In this document: positions 17,903 to 26,319 of the stretch, piece after piece
Layout of the letters: each line of letters opens with the position of its first letter
How positions within the stretch are numbered: position 1 is the stretch's first letter
DNA from: Alkalihalobacillus sp. CinArs1
GTDB lineage: Bacteria > Bacillota > Bacilli > Bacillales > Guptibacillaceae
Direction: 5' to 3'
Assembly (NCBI RefSeq): GCF_947387515.1
Contig: NZ_CANDOB010000001.1
Coordinates: 1,608,364-1,672,363 of the forward strand
Length of the DNA: 64,000 nt
The notes under the pieces: model-generated
The model's database searches: none
Seen by the model: the letters and a program-made list of their open reading frames with translations, nothing else
What the model was told of the DNA's origin: nothing
Program-made: the position numbers and the translations under genes

Positions 17903-17931
17903 ATCATAATAGATTATCCGCAATTTGTCTA
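17903..17931 (-). promoter_or_regulatory. Sigma-A promoter of the LacI-type gene
   Basis: TAGACA (-35, 17926-17931), 17-bp spacer, TATGAT (-10, 17903-17908), reading on the minus strand. Confidence 0.6.
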
Positions 17932-17937
17932 TAACTG

Positions 17938-17952
17938 GTAAAAGCGTTTACT
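17938..17952 (+). promoter_or_regulatory. cre-like site between lacI-type and MFS genes
   Basis: GTAAAAGCGTTTACT deviates from the 15-nt cre consensus at its first W and at G. It lies just upstream of the -35 of the repressor promoter. Confidence 0.3.
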
Positions 17953-18043
17953 ATGAGGCTAGTTAATTTACATCACGGACGTTCCATTCTATCATTAGAT
18001 GGTACTAATTATTTCGAGTTCCTAAATAGAAAGAAGGGTATTC

Positions 18044-19441
18044 ATGCCAGATTCACATATAAGCAAGGAATTCACGCCGAACGAACGAAAACGATTGATC
18101 ATCTTGGTGTGTACCATTCTTGCCTTTGCCGTTATGAACGGTACGATGTTTAATGTTGCAATACCAGATATTGCAGCTGCATTCGATTTAAGTCCGTCTG
18201 AAGTGAGCTGGGTACTAACGGGATATATTCTCGTTTTCGCAATCGGGTCACTCATGTATGGAAAGCTAGCGGATATGTATCCGATCAAAACTCTTTTCAC
18301 GATCGGAATTAGTATTTTTGCGACAGGAGCATTTATTGGGTTTATCTCTCCCAATTACGAAACACTGCTTCTAGCAAGGTTATTACAAGCTGCAGGTGGT
18401 GCCACCATCCCCGCACTCGCATTCATTGTTCCGATTCGATTCCTTCCAAATGAAAAAGGACGCGTATTCGGACTCATCTCCTCAACAGTTGCATTCGCTT
18501 CTGGTGTAGGTCCGATCATTGGAGGCGTCGTCGGAGGTACGATGAATTGGAGGGTTCTTTTCCTTTTTTCAGTAGCGACGTTTTTTGCGATTCCTTTGTT
18601 CCGTAAATGGTTACCTAATGAAGAAAAGCGGAAGGGTTCCGTCGATATTCCTGGAGCGTTATTGATGGCTGCTTCAGTAGCAGCATTGCTCATTTATATC
18701 ACGACTTTCTTGTGGTACTTACTTGCTTTATTCGTACTATTGTTCGGGTTGTTTCTATATCGTACGTTTACCATCGAGAAACCTTTTATCGATCCACTTA
18801 TTTTAAAAAATACCAAATATACGATCACAGCACTTACAAGCTTTCTCGGCACTTCAGCACTATTTGGCCTTATTTTTGTTATACCGATCATGTTACGTGA
18901 TTTAAACGAACTGTCTACGCTATCGATCGGGCTCGTATTATTCCCTGGTGCTATGGCAGCCGGGTTAATCGGTCAATTTGGTGGAAAGCTTATTGAGCAA
19001 AAAGGCGCTACGACAGTAGTTAAGCTCGCACTACTACTCATTGCGAGCGGAACCTTTTTTATCTCAACATTCTCAGGTTATGCAGCCTGGATCATCGTTC
19101 CATGTTTGCTGATCGCTTACCTTGGATTTCCATTGATTCAGAGCTCTACTGCTGACTTGATTTCTTCCATTTTACCCGAGCATCAAAACGGAGTGGGAAT
19201 GGGTGTCTTCAACTTATTAAACTTCATGGCAGGCGCATTCAGTTCAGCGATATTCGGTCGTCTCCTGGACATGCAAAATGTGTCCTTAGCCTTAAATCCA
19301 CTAGCGAAATTAGGCGACAATATCATCTATAGCAACCTCTATATCGGATTAAGTCTTGTAGCGATTGTGGCGTTAAGTGTTTTCACATTGAAGTTCCGCT
19401 TGAAGCATGAAAGGAAATTGTCTGAGCGACCTATTTCATAG
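18044..19441 (+). CDS. MFS drug:proton antiporter (DHA2 / TetL-like)
   Basis: A 465-residue protein with about 14 membrane helices. N-terminal features are 'VMNGTMFNVAIPDIAAAFDLSPSEVSWVLTGYILVFAIGSLMYGKLADMYP' (motif D1 and motif A G-K-L-A-D), 'ARLLQAAGGATIPAL', and motif C 'GVGPIIGGVVGGTMNWRVLFLF' in helix 5, the antiporter motif. This is the 14-TMS DHA2 family (TetL/QacA/LmrB type). The exported substrate is unknown. It resembles the second MFS gene at 37693 (same MNxTMFNVAxP opening), so the two are paralogues. Divergent from the sucrose repressor. Confidence 0.9.
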   Translation: MPDSHISKEFTPNERKRLIILVCTILAFAVMNGTMFNVAIPDIAAAFDLSPSEVSWVLTGYILVFAIGSLMYGKLADMYPIKTLFTIGISIFATGAFIGFISPNYETLLLARLLQAAGGATIPALAFIVPIRFLPNEKGRVFGLISSTVAFASGVGPIIGGVVGGTMNWRVLFLFSVATFFAIPLFRKWLPNEEKRKGSVDIPGALLMAASVAALLIYITTFLWYLLALFVLLFGLFLYRTFTIEKPFIDPLILKNTKYTITALTSFLGTSALFGLIFVIPIMLRDLNELSTLSIGLVLFPGAMAAGLIGQFGGKLIEQKGATTVVKLALLLIASGTFFISTFSGYAAWIIVPCLLIAYLGFPLIQSSTADLISSILPEHQNGVGMGVFNLLNFMAGAFSSAIFGRLLDMQNVSLALNPLAKLGDNIIYSNLYIGLSLVAIVALSVFTLKFRLKHERKLSERPIS

Positions 19442-19447
19442 ACCCTT

Positions 19448-19475
19448 AGACCGGCCGAAAAGGCCGGTCTTTATA
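19448..19475. terminator. Bidirectional terminator
   Basis: Stem AGACCGGCC / GGCCGGTCT with a GAAAA loop and TTTAT downstream. It overlaps the stop of the convergent FAD gene. Confidence 0.8.
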
Positions 19476-20790
19476 TATGTTCAGCAGTATAAAGTCCGCT
19501 CGCTGCTGCCTGTGACAATGAATGTGTTTCGCCGGAACAATCTCCGATTAGATAAAGTCCTTCCACATCCGTTTCAAACCATTGATTCGTCTTGATTTTC
19601 GGCTCATAAAATTTGGCGTCTATCCCATATAACAGCGTATCGTGGTCGATCGACTCACCAATAAGTTCTTCTACCGATTGTAAGAACTCTAGTATTGCCG
19701 TAATGTATTTCGCTGGCACTTCTTCTCTTAAATCTCCTGGTTCTGCTGACAAAGTAGGGCGTATCGTGTTCTCCATAAGGGCTTCATCTGTAGTAGCGAT
19801 TCTATCTAACAAGTTCTGAAGTCGCTGAACGACTACACGCCCTCTCTCCCGATTAATACCGCCGATAATGTGTTGAGCAAAAGCATCCGCTTCTTTTTTA
19901 GAAGCAAAGATTGTAGGTACAAAAAGAGTGAAGTTAAGGTTTTGACTCTTCCCTTTTTCTAATTGATTCTGACCGTCAGGCATAACAAGGCCATGTTGAT
20001 GTTTTCGTATGATACGACCATTCGGATTCATACAGTACGTTGTCGCTTCGTAATCAGTACCTTTTAAGTGGAGCTTTGTTTCAAAAGTATCTTCTAAAAT
20101 TGTTTGGAGCTGATCTCCCCTCATCTCAACTCGGATCCCTAAGTCTAACCGGGATGGGCCTCTACGAAGTCCTAACGCCTCGCATTTCTCTAACATCCAC
20201 TCACTGCCGCTGCTTCCCGTCGAAAGGACAACCTTTTTTGATCTGAAAGTTCCATGATTTGTTCTCACTGAAAAATCACGTTCCTTCGACACTTCCACGA
20301 CATCCGCTTCGAATAGGAAATCGATGTGACGGTTCAAATCATTATATAAGTTTTGGAAAACTTCTGTTGATCGTTTCGTGCCGAGATGGCGAACGGTCGT
20401 TGATAGCACTTTTAATCCATGCTGCTCCGCTTCGGAAGCTAATTGTGGATTATGCGTTTGATAGCTCGGTACAGTTCCTCCTCCATACGAGCAAATCACG
20501 TTATCGACTTCTTTCATCATAAGTAGCGCATTCTGATTGCCAATCTTCATTCCTAAGCTACCGCCAAAATCATTCGTATAGTTAAATTTCCCTTCTGATT
20601 TACCAAGCCCGGCAAAACCTATGTATTGATCACAAACTTCACAGTCGCAACCGTCTCCCTGACACGTTCGCTCATGAAGCTTTTTTCCTTTATCGATCAT
20701 CAAAATGCTGGCGTTAGGATGCAGTTTCGTCAGCTTATGAGCCATGAATATGGCGCTGACTCCTGCTCCGATTATAATGACATCATACAT
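19471..20790 (-). CDS. FAD-dependent dehydrogenase (COG2509-like)
   Basis: A 439-residue flavoprotein. The N-terminal dinucleotide fold is 'YDVIIIGAGVSAIFMAHKL...ILMIDKGK'. A Cys-rich insertion 'CQGDGCDCEVCDQY' (four Cys, about 43-56) follows. 'KVVLSTGSSGSEWM' and 'LRRGPSRLDLGIRVEM' lie in the middle, and 'GLYLIGDCSGETHSLSQAAASGLYTA' at the end is the FAD/active-site closure. This set matches the uncharacterised FAD-dependent dehydrogenases of COG2509. The substrate is unknown. The Cys cluster might bind metal, which is inference. Monocistronic, start preceded by GGAGGGG. Confidence 0.8.
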   Translation of the reverse strand: MYDVIIIGAGVSAIFMAHKLTKLHPNASILMIDKGKKLHERTCQGDGCDCEVCDQYIGFAGLGKSEGKFNYTNDFGGSLGMKIGNQNALLMMKEVDNVICSYGGGTVPSYQTHNPQLASEAEQHGLKVLSTTVRHLGTKRSTEVFQNLYNDLNRHIDFLFEADVVEVSKERDFSVRTNHGTFRSKKVVLSTGSSGSEWMLEKCEALGLRRGPSRLDLGIRVEMRGDQLQTILEDTFETKLHLKGTDYEATTYCMNPNGRIIRKHQHGLVMPDGQNQLEKGKSQNLNFTLFVPTIFASKKEADAFAQHIIGGINRERGRVVVQRLQNLLDRIATTDEALMENTIRPTLSAEPGDLREEVPAKYITAILEFLQSVEELIGESIDHDTLLYGIDAKFYEPKIKTNQWFETDVEGLYLIGDCSGETHSLSQAAASGLYTAEHI

Positions 20791-20858
20791 GTGACCCCTC
20801 CGGTTCCTACCTTTTTAGTCAGCATACCATATGACGACCGTTCCTTACCCATATAAAA

Positions 20859-20905
20859 AAAGGAAAAGGCCCGTCACGTCATTCCTGACGTTCTTGGACC
20901 TTTTC
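20859..20905 (-). terminator. Terminator of the CPA1 antiporter gene
   Basis: Imperfect long hairpin (AAAAGGtCC...GGgCCTTTT with inner ACGTC/GACGT on the minus strand) followed by CCTTTTTTT. It overlaps the last codons. Confidence 0.65.
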
Positions 20906-22747
20906 GTCTTCACCTCGTTGCTTTTCAAGCTTTTGCTGGATACGATTAAACTCTTTACTCGGAGGCATCAAACTAACGACGACATCCCCTGCTTCAGCGC
21001 TCGACTCGAAGTCATGTGAGAAAAATTCGAGCTTTCCTGAAGGCTTTTTGATGAACAGCTGTACCGTTTCTTCATCGATTTCCTCTAGGTATTGGTCATA
21101 GTTATATTGCTGAGTGATGTTCGTCTTACGTAATACATAGCCACTTTCAACTTTTCGATTTAAGTGTTCCCAAGTCGCTCCCTCACGAAAAGCAATTCGC
21201 CCTCCGATCGTATGGACGAGCTCCTCGATGTCATCACCTCTGTCATTTCGAAGGCTGAGTTGATAGAGGTTGTTCCTTCCTATTTCAGGAACGAACGTTG
21301 TACAAACGAGCGCGTTATATGAATCAAGTTCTGTGGCGGCAATCATATATTCGTACGGAGTCAAATCTAACCGATATTCCGTTTGCTCTGAAAGAATTTC
21401 TCCTCGATAAAAAGGAACACCTGCTTTTCTAGCCGTAATCAATCTTTTCCAAGATGAATCAGTAACTAATACAGGTACTTTTAACTGTTGAAGCGTACGT
21501 GAAAGAGCGGTACTGAATGAGCTCCCTCCCACGATGACAACACCAGGCTGCTCGTCACTCGCTAGATTTAACTTTTCAGCTGTCCAGCGAATAGAGAAAC
21601 CATGGGCAACAACTGTTGCGAAGACAAGGGCAAAGGTTAAGGAGATCAGTATCTTTGCATCCTCAAATCCTGCATCGAGTAGAACACTGGCAAAATAACT
21701 TGCAACCGTTAATGCGACGATTCCACGAGGTGCAATCCATCCGACAAGCGTTTTTTCCTGCCAAGAAAGATCAGTTCCAAGTGTAGACAGCCAAATCGAT
21801 AGTGGTCTTACAATAAAGAGCATCAACAGTACGAACGCTAAGATCTGCCATTGGAAGATCTCCAATAACGTTTCGACGGATAGAGATGCCGTTAGCATGA
21901 TAAAGACAGTCGATATGAGTAAAACAGAAATGTTCTCTTTGAAATGCCTCATATCATCGATCGACGAGATATGCATATTTGCAATCGTGATCCCCATTGC
22001 AGTTACTGCTAATAATCCTGTTTCATGTGAGATCTCATCCGCTACTGTGAAACATAAGATCACGACACCAAACACTACTGGAGATTTTAGAAATTCTGGT
22101 ACGTACCCTTTCTCAAACATCCATCCGATTCCGCGTCCACATAAGAATCCAAACAGTGTCGCAAAGAGGGATGCTAAGAAGAAGAAGAGAAGGACCGTAG
22201 GCGTAGCTTCTTCAAGTTGAAGAAACTTGATGATTTCAAACGCGAATACCGCAAGAAGTGCACCGAGTGGGTCTACGATGATTCCTTCCCACTTTAATAT
22301 CTTGGCTGGTCTTGGCTTAAGTTTCGCCTGTCTCAATAACGGTAAGATGACGGTCGGTCCGGTCACGATAAACAAACCACCGATCACAAACGCTACTCCC
22401 CATGATAACCCTGCCACATAATGTGCAGACAGAGAACCTAATAACCATGCTAGAAAGGCACCCACGGTTACGATTCTACCCACAGGTTTTCCTAGTCCCT
22501 TTATTTCGCGAAAATCTAAATTCAAACTTCCCTCAAATAAAATAATTGCAACTGCGATAGAAACAAATGGATCGAACAACTCTCCAAAAACGTTATCTGG
22601 GTGTAGTATTCCGAAGATCGGACCTACAAGCAGTCCGATGATGGACATGACTACGATGGCTGGCATGTTAAAGCGCCAGGCAAACCACTGTGAAAATACA
22701 CCTAGGACGCCGACAAGCATGATATTAAACAAGATCGAATCTACCAC
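20879..22747 (-). CDS. CPA1-family Na+(K+)/H+ antiporter with TrkA domain
   Basis: A 622-residue protein. GTG at 22747 is the start because AGGAGG lies 6 nt upstream; an upstream in-frame TTG overlaps that site. About 12-13 membrane helices occupy residues 1-395, with 'VSIAVAIILFEGSLNLDFREIKG' and 'WEGIIVDPLGALLAVFAFE', the Asp-containing ion-binding helix of CPA1 exchangers. The rest is a cytosolic TrkA-N like nucleotide-binding fold ('GVVIVGGSSFSTALSRTLQQLKVPVLVTDSSWKRL') and a TrkA-C domain near 530-600. Such fusions exchange Na+ or K+ for protons under nucleotide control and support pH and salt homeostasis. Monocistronic. Confidence 0.88.
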   Translation of the reverse strand: MVDSILFNIMLVGVLGVFSQWFAWRFNMPAIVVMSIIGLLVGPIFGILHPDNVFGELFDPFVSIAVAIILFEGSLNLDFREIKGLGKPVGRIVTVGAFLAWLLGSLSAHYVAGLSWGVAFVIGGLFIVTGPTVILPLLRQAKLKPRPAKILKWEGIIVDPLGALLAVFAFEIIKFLQLEEATPTVLLFFFLASLFATLFGFLCGRGIGWMFEKGYVPEFLKSPVVFGVVILCFTVADEISHETGLLAVTAMGITIANMHISSIDDMRHFKENISVLLISTVFIMLTASLSVETLLEIFQWQILAFVLLMLFIVRPLSIWLSTLGTDLSWQEKTLVGWIAPRGIVALTVASYFASVLLDAGFEDAKILISLTFALVFATVVAHGFSIRWTAEKLNLASDEQPGVVIVGGSSFSTALSRTLQQLKVPVLVTDSSWKRLITARKAGVPFYRGEILSEQTEYRLDLTPYEYMIAATELDSYNALVCTTFVPEIGRNNLYQLSLRNDRGDDIEELVHTIGGRIAFREGATWEHLNRKVESGYVLRKTNITQQYNYDQYLEEIDEETVQLFIKKPSGKLEFFSHDFESSAEAGDVVVSLMPPSKEFNRIQQKLEKQRGEDEKVQERQE

Positions 22748-22865
22748 AGGTAGCCTCCTTATCAAATCAGTTCTTTTATATTTAAGTATTCTATAACTTT
22801 AAATGATTTCAGTAAAATTGTATGGATTTCTGCTCACGTTTTTTTGAAATTAGTAAATAGTGCTC

Positions 22866-23963
22866 CTACAACGTTTTTCTTTTTAATTGTATTTGTAAGG
22901 ACCTTTCGATCATTCGTAGCATGTTCTCATCTGAAGGAGTAGCAAGTGTAACGGCTATACCTTGAGCTCCCCCTCGCGCAGTCCTTCCAATCCGATGAAC
23001 ATACCCCTCAACATCGATGGGAATGTCATAGTTGATCACATGTGTCACCGCCTCGATATCAAGACCTCTTGCCGCAATATCCGTCGCAATAAGAAATTGA
23101 ATCTCATCGTTTCGAAATTCCTCAACAACTTGTTCCCTTTTAGCTTGAGAAAGGTTCCCGTGGAATATCCCACATTTGTAGTCTTTTTCACGGAGAGATT
23201 CGGCTAAACGATCCACCCTTCTCTTTGTTCTACAGAATAAAACGGCTTTATATGGCCGAAATTGGTGCAGGATCATCAATAAAGTCCCCAGTTTTTCCCT
23301 GGCTTTTGTAACAAAAACGGTTTGTTTGATATCTGGAACCTTCAAGACGGAATCGTCATAACAATCTAAAGGAGTTTTCAGAAATTTGTTCGAAAGCTCT
23401 TTAATAGGTTCGGGCATCGTTGCGGAGCAAAGAACTGTTTGTCTGTTTTCCGGGAGAACGCTCATCAGCTCCATCACTTCTGGTAAAAAGCCGATATGTA
23501 ACATTTGATCCGCTTCGTCCAGAATGGTTAATGATACTGAACTGAGGTTGATCGTTCCACGCCTCAAGTGATCAAGTAGTCTTCCTGGTGTTCCAACAGC
23601 TATCGCCGCTTCCTTAAGACGGTCGATTTGGATTTGAATAGCTTGCCCACCGTATACTGCAACTGCTTGTTCTTCTCTTGGTAAAAGGCTCATCACTTCA
23701 TTCGTGATCTGAATCGCTAACTCTCGAGTAGGTGTTATAACAAGCACGTTTACCCTATTTTCAACAGATTTAAGCCTTTCGACTGCAGGAAGAAGAAATC
23801 CTAACGTCTTTCCTGTACCTGTTCTAGCCCTTACGATCGCATCCTTTCCCTCTAATATCGTAGGAATCATCTTTCTCTGTATATCAGTAGGCGTCTCTAT
23901 ACCATTTTCTATTAGAACTTCGATCGTTTTCTTATCTATACCCATTTTGATAAACTCATTCAT
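22866..23963 (-). CDS. DEAD-box ATP-dependent RNA helicase
   Basis: A 365-residue minimal DEAD-box helicase consisting of the two RecA domains without long tails. Motifs in order are Q motif 'GIETPTDIQRKMIP', I 'ARTGTGKT', Ia 'TPTRELA', Ib 'TPGR', II 'LDEAD', III 'SAT', IV 'VLFCRTKR', V 'ATDIAARGLDIE' and VI 'HRIGRTARG'. It remodels RNA, for example in ribosome assembly or cold adaptation. Length is similar to B. subtilis YfmL, but orthology was not tested. It lies downstream of topB, separated by a terminator. Confidence 0.93.
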   Translation of the reverse strand: MNEFIKMGIDKKTIEVLIENGIETPTDIQRKMIPTILEGKDAIVRARTGTGKTLGFLLPAVERLKSVENRVNVLVITPTRELAIQITNEVMSLLPREEQAVAVYGGQAIQIQIDRLKEAAIAVGTPGRLLDHLRRGTINLSSVSLTILDEADQMLHIGFLPEVMELMSVLPENRQTVLCSATMPEPIKELSNKFLKTPLDCYDDSVLKVPDIKQTVFVTKAREKLGTLLMILHQFRPYKAVLFCRTKRRVDRLAESLREKDYKCGIFHGNLSQAKREQVVEEFRNDEIQFLIATDIAARGLDIEAVTHVINYDIPIDVEGYVHRIGRTARGGAQGIAVTLATPSDENMLRMIERSLQIQLKRKTL

Positions 23964-23983
23964 CACTTACCCTGCTTTCTATC

Positions 23984-24010
23984 GAAAAAGAAGCAGGCGT
24001 ACCTGCTTCT
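23984..24010 (-). terminator. Terminator of topB
   Basis: AGAAGCAGG / CCTGCTTCT stem beginning at the stop codon, with CTTTTTC following on the minus strand. Confidence 0.75.
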
Positions 24011-26166
24011 TACTTATCTTGATCAAGCTTCAATTTCGAAAGTGCATCAGCTAGAGCCGTATTGACCGGTTCTTCTTTTTGCTGATTCTTCATGTATTTC
24101 GAAACATCACGCTTAGATGCTTTATGATTCTTTTCGTTGCTTTTTCGTTTGTTGAACGAAGAAAGCTTTTCTCTATGACCACACTTACAAATAAATGTTT
24201 GAGCTTCACCCTGTCCATGCAGTTCTAGTTTTTTCTTACACTTCGGACAGCGCGCATTCGTCACTCTACTCTTTCCTTTTCGGTAACCACATTCTCTGTC
24301 CTGACAAACAAGCATCTTGCCTTTCTTGTTCTTCACTTCTAACATCAGATTACCGCAATCAGGGCACTTTGTACCCGTAAGGTTATCGTGTTTAAATTTC
24401 TTCTTGCTATCTTTTATATTCTGCACCGTTTCTTCTGCATAAGTCTTCATTTCTTTGATAAAAGCTTGTTTCGATAGCTTGCCTTTAGCGATCGCTTCAA
24501 GTTTTTGTTCCCATTCAGCGGTTAACGCTGGAGATTGAAGCTCATCTGGAACGAGTTCAAGGAGCTGTTTTCCTTTTGCTGTTAATGTAATGTCTTTACC
24601 CTTCTTTTCGATAAGAAAACTATTGAAGAGTTTTTCAATGATGTCCGCTCTCGTTGCAACTGTACCAAGACCACCCGTTTGACCAAGCGTTTTGGCAAAG
24701 CGTTTGTCTTGCTGCTCTAAAAATTGTGCTGGTTTTTCCATGGCAGTTAGTAATGAGCCTTCATTGAAACGTGCCGGTGGATTCGTTGTTCCTTCTGTTC
24801 TTGTGAGGGAAAGAACCTTAAGCTTCTGGCCTTCTTGAAGCTCTGGTAGCAGTTCGTCCGACTCTTCGTTACCATACACTTCCTTCCAACCTTTAGAAAC
24901 CACCTTTTTCCCTTTTGCTTCAAACGATTCGCCGTTGATCTTCGCTTGAACTGTCACCTGCTCGTATTCATAAGGCGGGTACAAAGCAGCTACAAAACGC
25001 TTCACGATCAGATCGTACACCTTACGATCTTTGTCACTCAACTCTCGAATGATTGGATGCTGCTCTGTTGGAATGATCGCATGATGGTCAGATACTTTCC
25101 GATCATCGATAATATGATTCGCCCTAAGTGGTTGTGATGTGATCTTTTTAGCAGTTTTTTCATAGGAGGAAACGGCTTGAAGTCGTTCTTTAAGCGTTTC
25201 TTTCATATCTGAAGACAAGTAGCGTGAATCTGTTCTCGGATACGTGACAAGCTTATGCTGCTCATATAACCTTTGCGTAGCTGACAGCGTTTCTTTTGCC
25301 GAAAATCCATACCTTTTGTGGGCTTCTCTTTGTAGTTCTGTAAGATCGTAGAGGCCAGGTGAATATGTTTTCTTCTTCGTCTTATCGATTGCTTGAACAG
25401 TCGCATCTTCATTACTCGTTTTATTCTTGATATCATCGATTTTGCTTCGATCAAAAAGGTTACTTTCGTTATTGCTGCTACGCCATTTGAGTGAGAACCC
25501 GTCTACAACAGCTACAAGTCCATAATACTTTTCAGGCTTAAACGATTTAATTTCGTCTTCACGATGCGCGATCATGGCAAGAGTTGGCGTTTGGACCCTT
25601 CCGCTAGAAAGCTGAGCATTAAATTTCGTTGTTAACGCTCTTGAAGCATTTAAGCCAACGTACCAGTCTGCTTCAGATCTTGCGACTGCCGATTGATATA
25701 ATGCTTCATAGTTCTTTGCGTCTTTTAAGTTTTTAAACCCTTCTCGAATCGCCTTATCTGTAACAGACGATATCCAAAGTCGTTTCATCGGTTTATTCAC
25801 TCGTGCTTTTTCGATGATCCATCTTGCTACAAGCTCACCTTCACGTCCTGCATCAGTCGCAATGATAATCTCGTTTACATCTTTACGGTTCATTTGAGCT
25901 TTAACGGCGCTAAATTGCTTACCGCTTCGTTTGATGACAACAAGTTTTAGCGGCGAAGGCAGCATCGGTAAGTCATCTAAGTTCCACGTTTTGTATTTCT
26001 CATCATACACTTCTGGATCTGCCAAGGTCACAAGGTGTCCTAATGCCCATGTGACGATGTAGCGGTCTCCTTCTAAATACCCGTTACCTTTCTTAGAACA
26101 ATTCAGTACTCTAGCAATATCTCGTCCAACTGAAGGTTTCTCAGCAAGAATTAATTTTTTACTCAC
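24010..26166 (-). CDS. topB: DNA topoisomerase III
   Basis: A 718-residue type IA topoisomerase, which decatenates and relaxes negatively supercoiled DNA through single-strand passage. The TOPRIM domain at the N-terminus has 'LILAEKPSVGRDIARVL' and 'DAGREGE' (105-111, metal site). The catalytic tyrosine is in 'LVTYPRTDSRYLS' (Tyr309). 'LSSGRVQTPTLAMI' and 'TRADIIEKL' are also typical. The C-terminus has two zinc-ribbon-like units ('CPDCGN...CQDRECGY' and 'CPKCKKK...CKCG') and a basic tail. Start GTG after GAGGAGA. The upstream gap contains a parS site. Confidence 0.97.
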   Translation of the reverse strand: MSKKLILAEKPSVGRDIARVLNCSKKGNGYLEGDRYIVTWALGHLVTLADPEVYDEKYKTWNLDDLPMLPSPLKLVVIKRSGKQFSAVKAQMNRKDVNEIIIATDAGREGELVARWIIEKARVNKPMKRLWISSVTDKAIREGFKNLKDAKNYEALYQSAVARSEADWYVGLNASRALTTKFNAQLSSGRVQTPTLAMIAHREDEIKSFKPEKYYGLVAVVDGFSLKWRSSNNESNLFDRSKIDDIKNKTSNEDATVQAIDKTKKKTYSPGLYDLTELQREAHKRYGFSAKETLSATQRLYEQHKLVTYPRTDSRYLSSDMKETLKERLQAVSSYEKTAKKITSQPLRANHIIDDRKVSDHHAIIPTEQHPIIRELSDKDRKVYDLIVKRFVAALYPPYEYEQVTVQAKINGESFEAKGKKVVSKGWKEVYGNEESDELLPELQEGQKLKVLSLTRTEGTTNPPARFNEGSLLTAMEKPAQFLEQQDKRFAKTLGQTGGLGTVATRADIIEKLFNSFLIEKKGKDITLTAKGKQLLELVPDELQSPALTAEWEQKLEAIAKGKLSKQAFIKEMKTYAEETVQNIKDSKKKFKHDNLTGTKCPDCGNLMLEVKNKKGKMLVCQDRECGYRKGKSRVTNARCPKCKKKLELHGQGEAQTFICKCGHREKLSSFNKRKSNEKNHKASKRDVSKYMKNQQKEEPVNTALADALSKLKLDQDK

Positions 26167-26220
26167 TATACCAATCTCCTCAACAATACCTATACTTTTC
26201 TATCATCATACCAGCTACAT

Positions 26221-26236
26221 TGTTGCACGTGAAACA
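26221..26236. promoter_or_regulatory. parS: parS site (ParB/Spo0J binding)
   Basis: TGTTGCACGTGAAACA matches the chromosomal parS consensus TGTTNCACGTGAAACA at every defined position. It lies in the 153-bp gap between topB and the GH13 gene. ParB/Spo0J loads here to recruit SMC and drive origin segregation in Firmicutes; sites cluster around oriC. ParB itself is not encoded in the window. Confidence 0.85.
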
Positions 26237-26238
26237 TT

Positions 26239-26268
26239 CTAGTTAAAAGAAGCATTTCTTTTACTAGC
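26239..26268. other. Hairpin next to parS
   Basis: CTAGTTAAAAGAA and TTCTTTTA-CTAG form a near-perfect 12-bp stem, 2 bp from the parS site and about 75 bp upstream of topB. It has no clear terminator tail and could be part of the topB leader RNA. Confidence 0.4.
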
Positions 26269-26271
26269 TGA

Positions 26272-26314
26272 AAGATAAAAGAAAGCTGCTTCAGACGCAG
26301 GTCCGAAACAGCTT
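26272..26314 (-). terminator. Terminator of GH13 glucosidase gene
   Basis: On the minus strand AAGCTGtTTC...GAAgCAGCTT forms a 13-bp imperfect stem followed by TCTTTTATC. Confidence 0.75.
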
Positions 26315-26319
26315 ATCGA

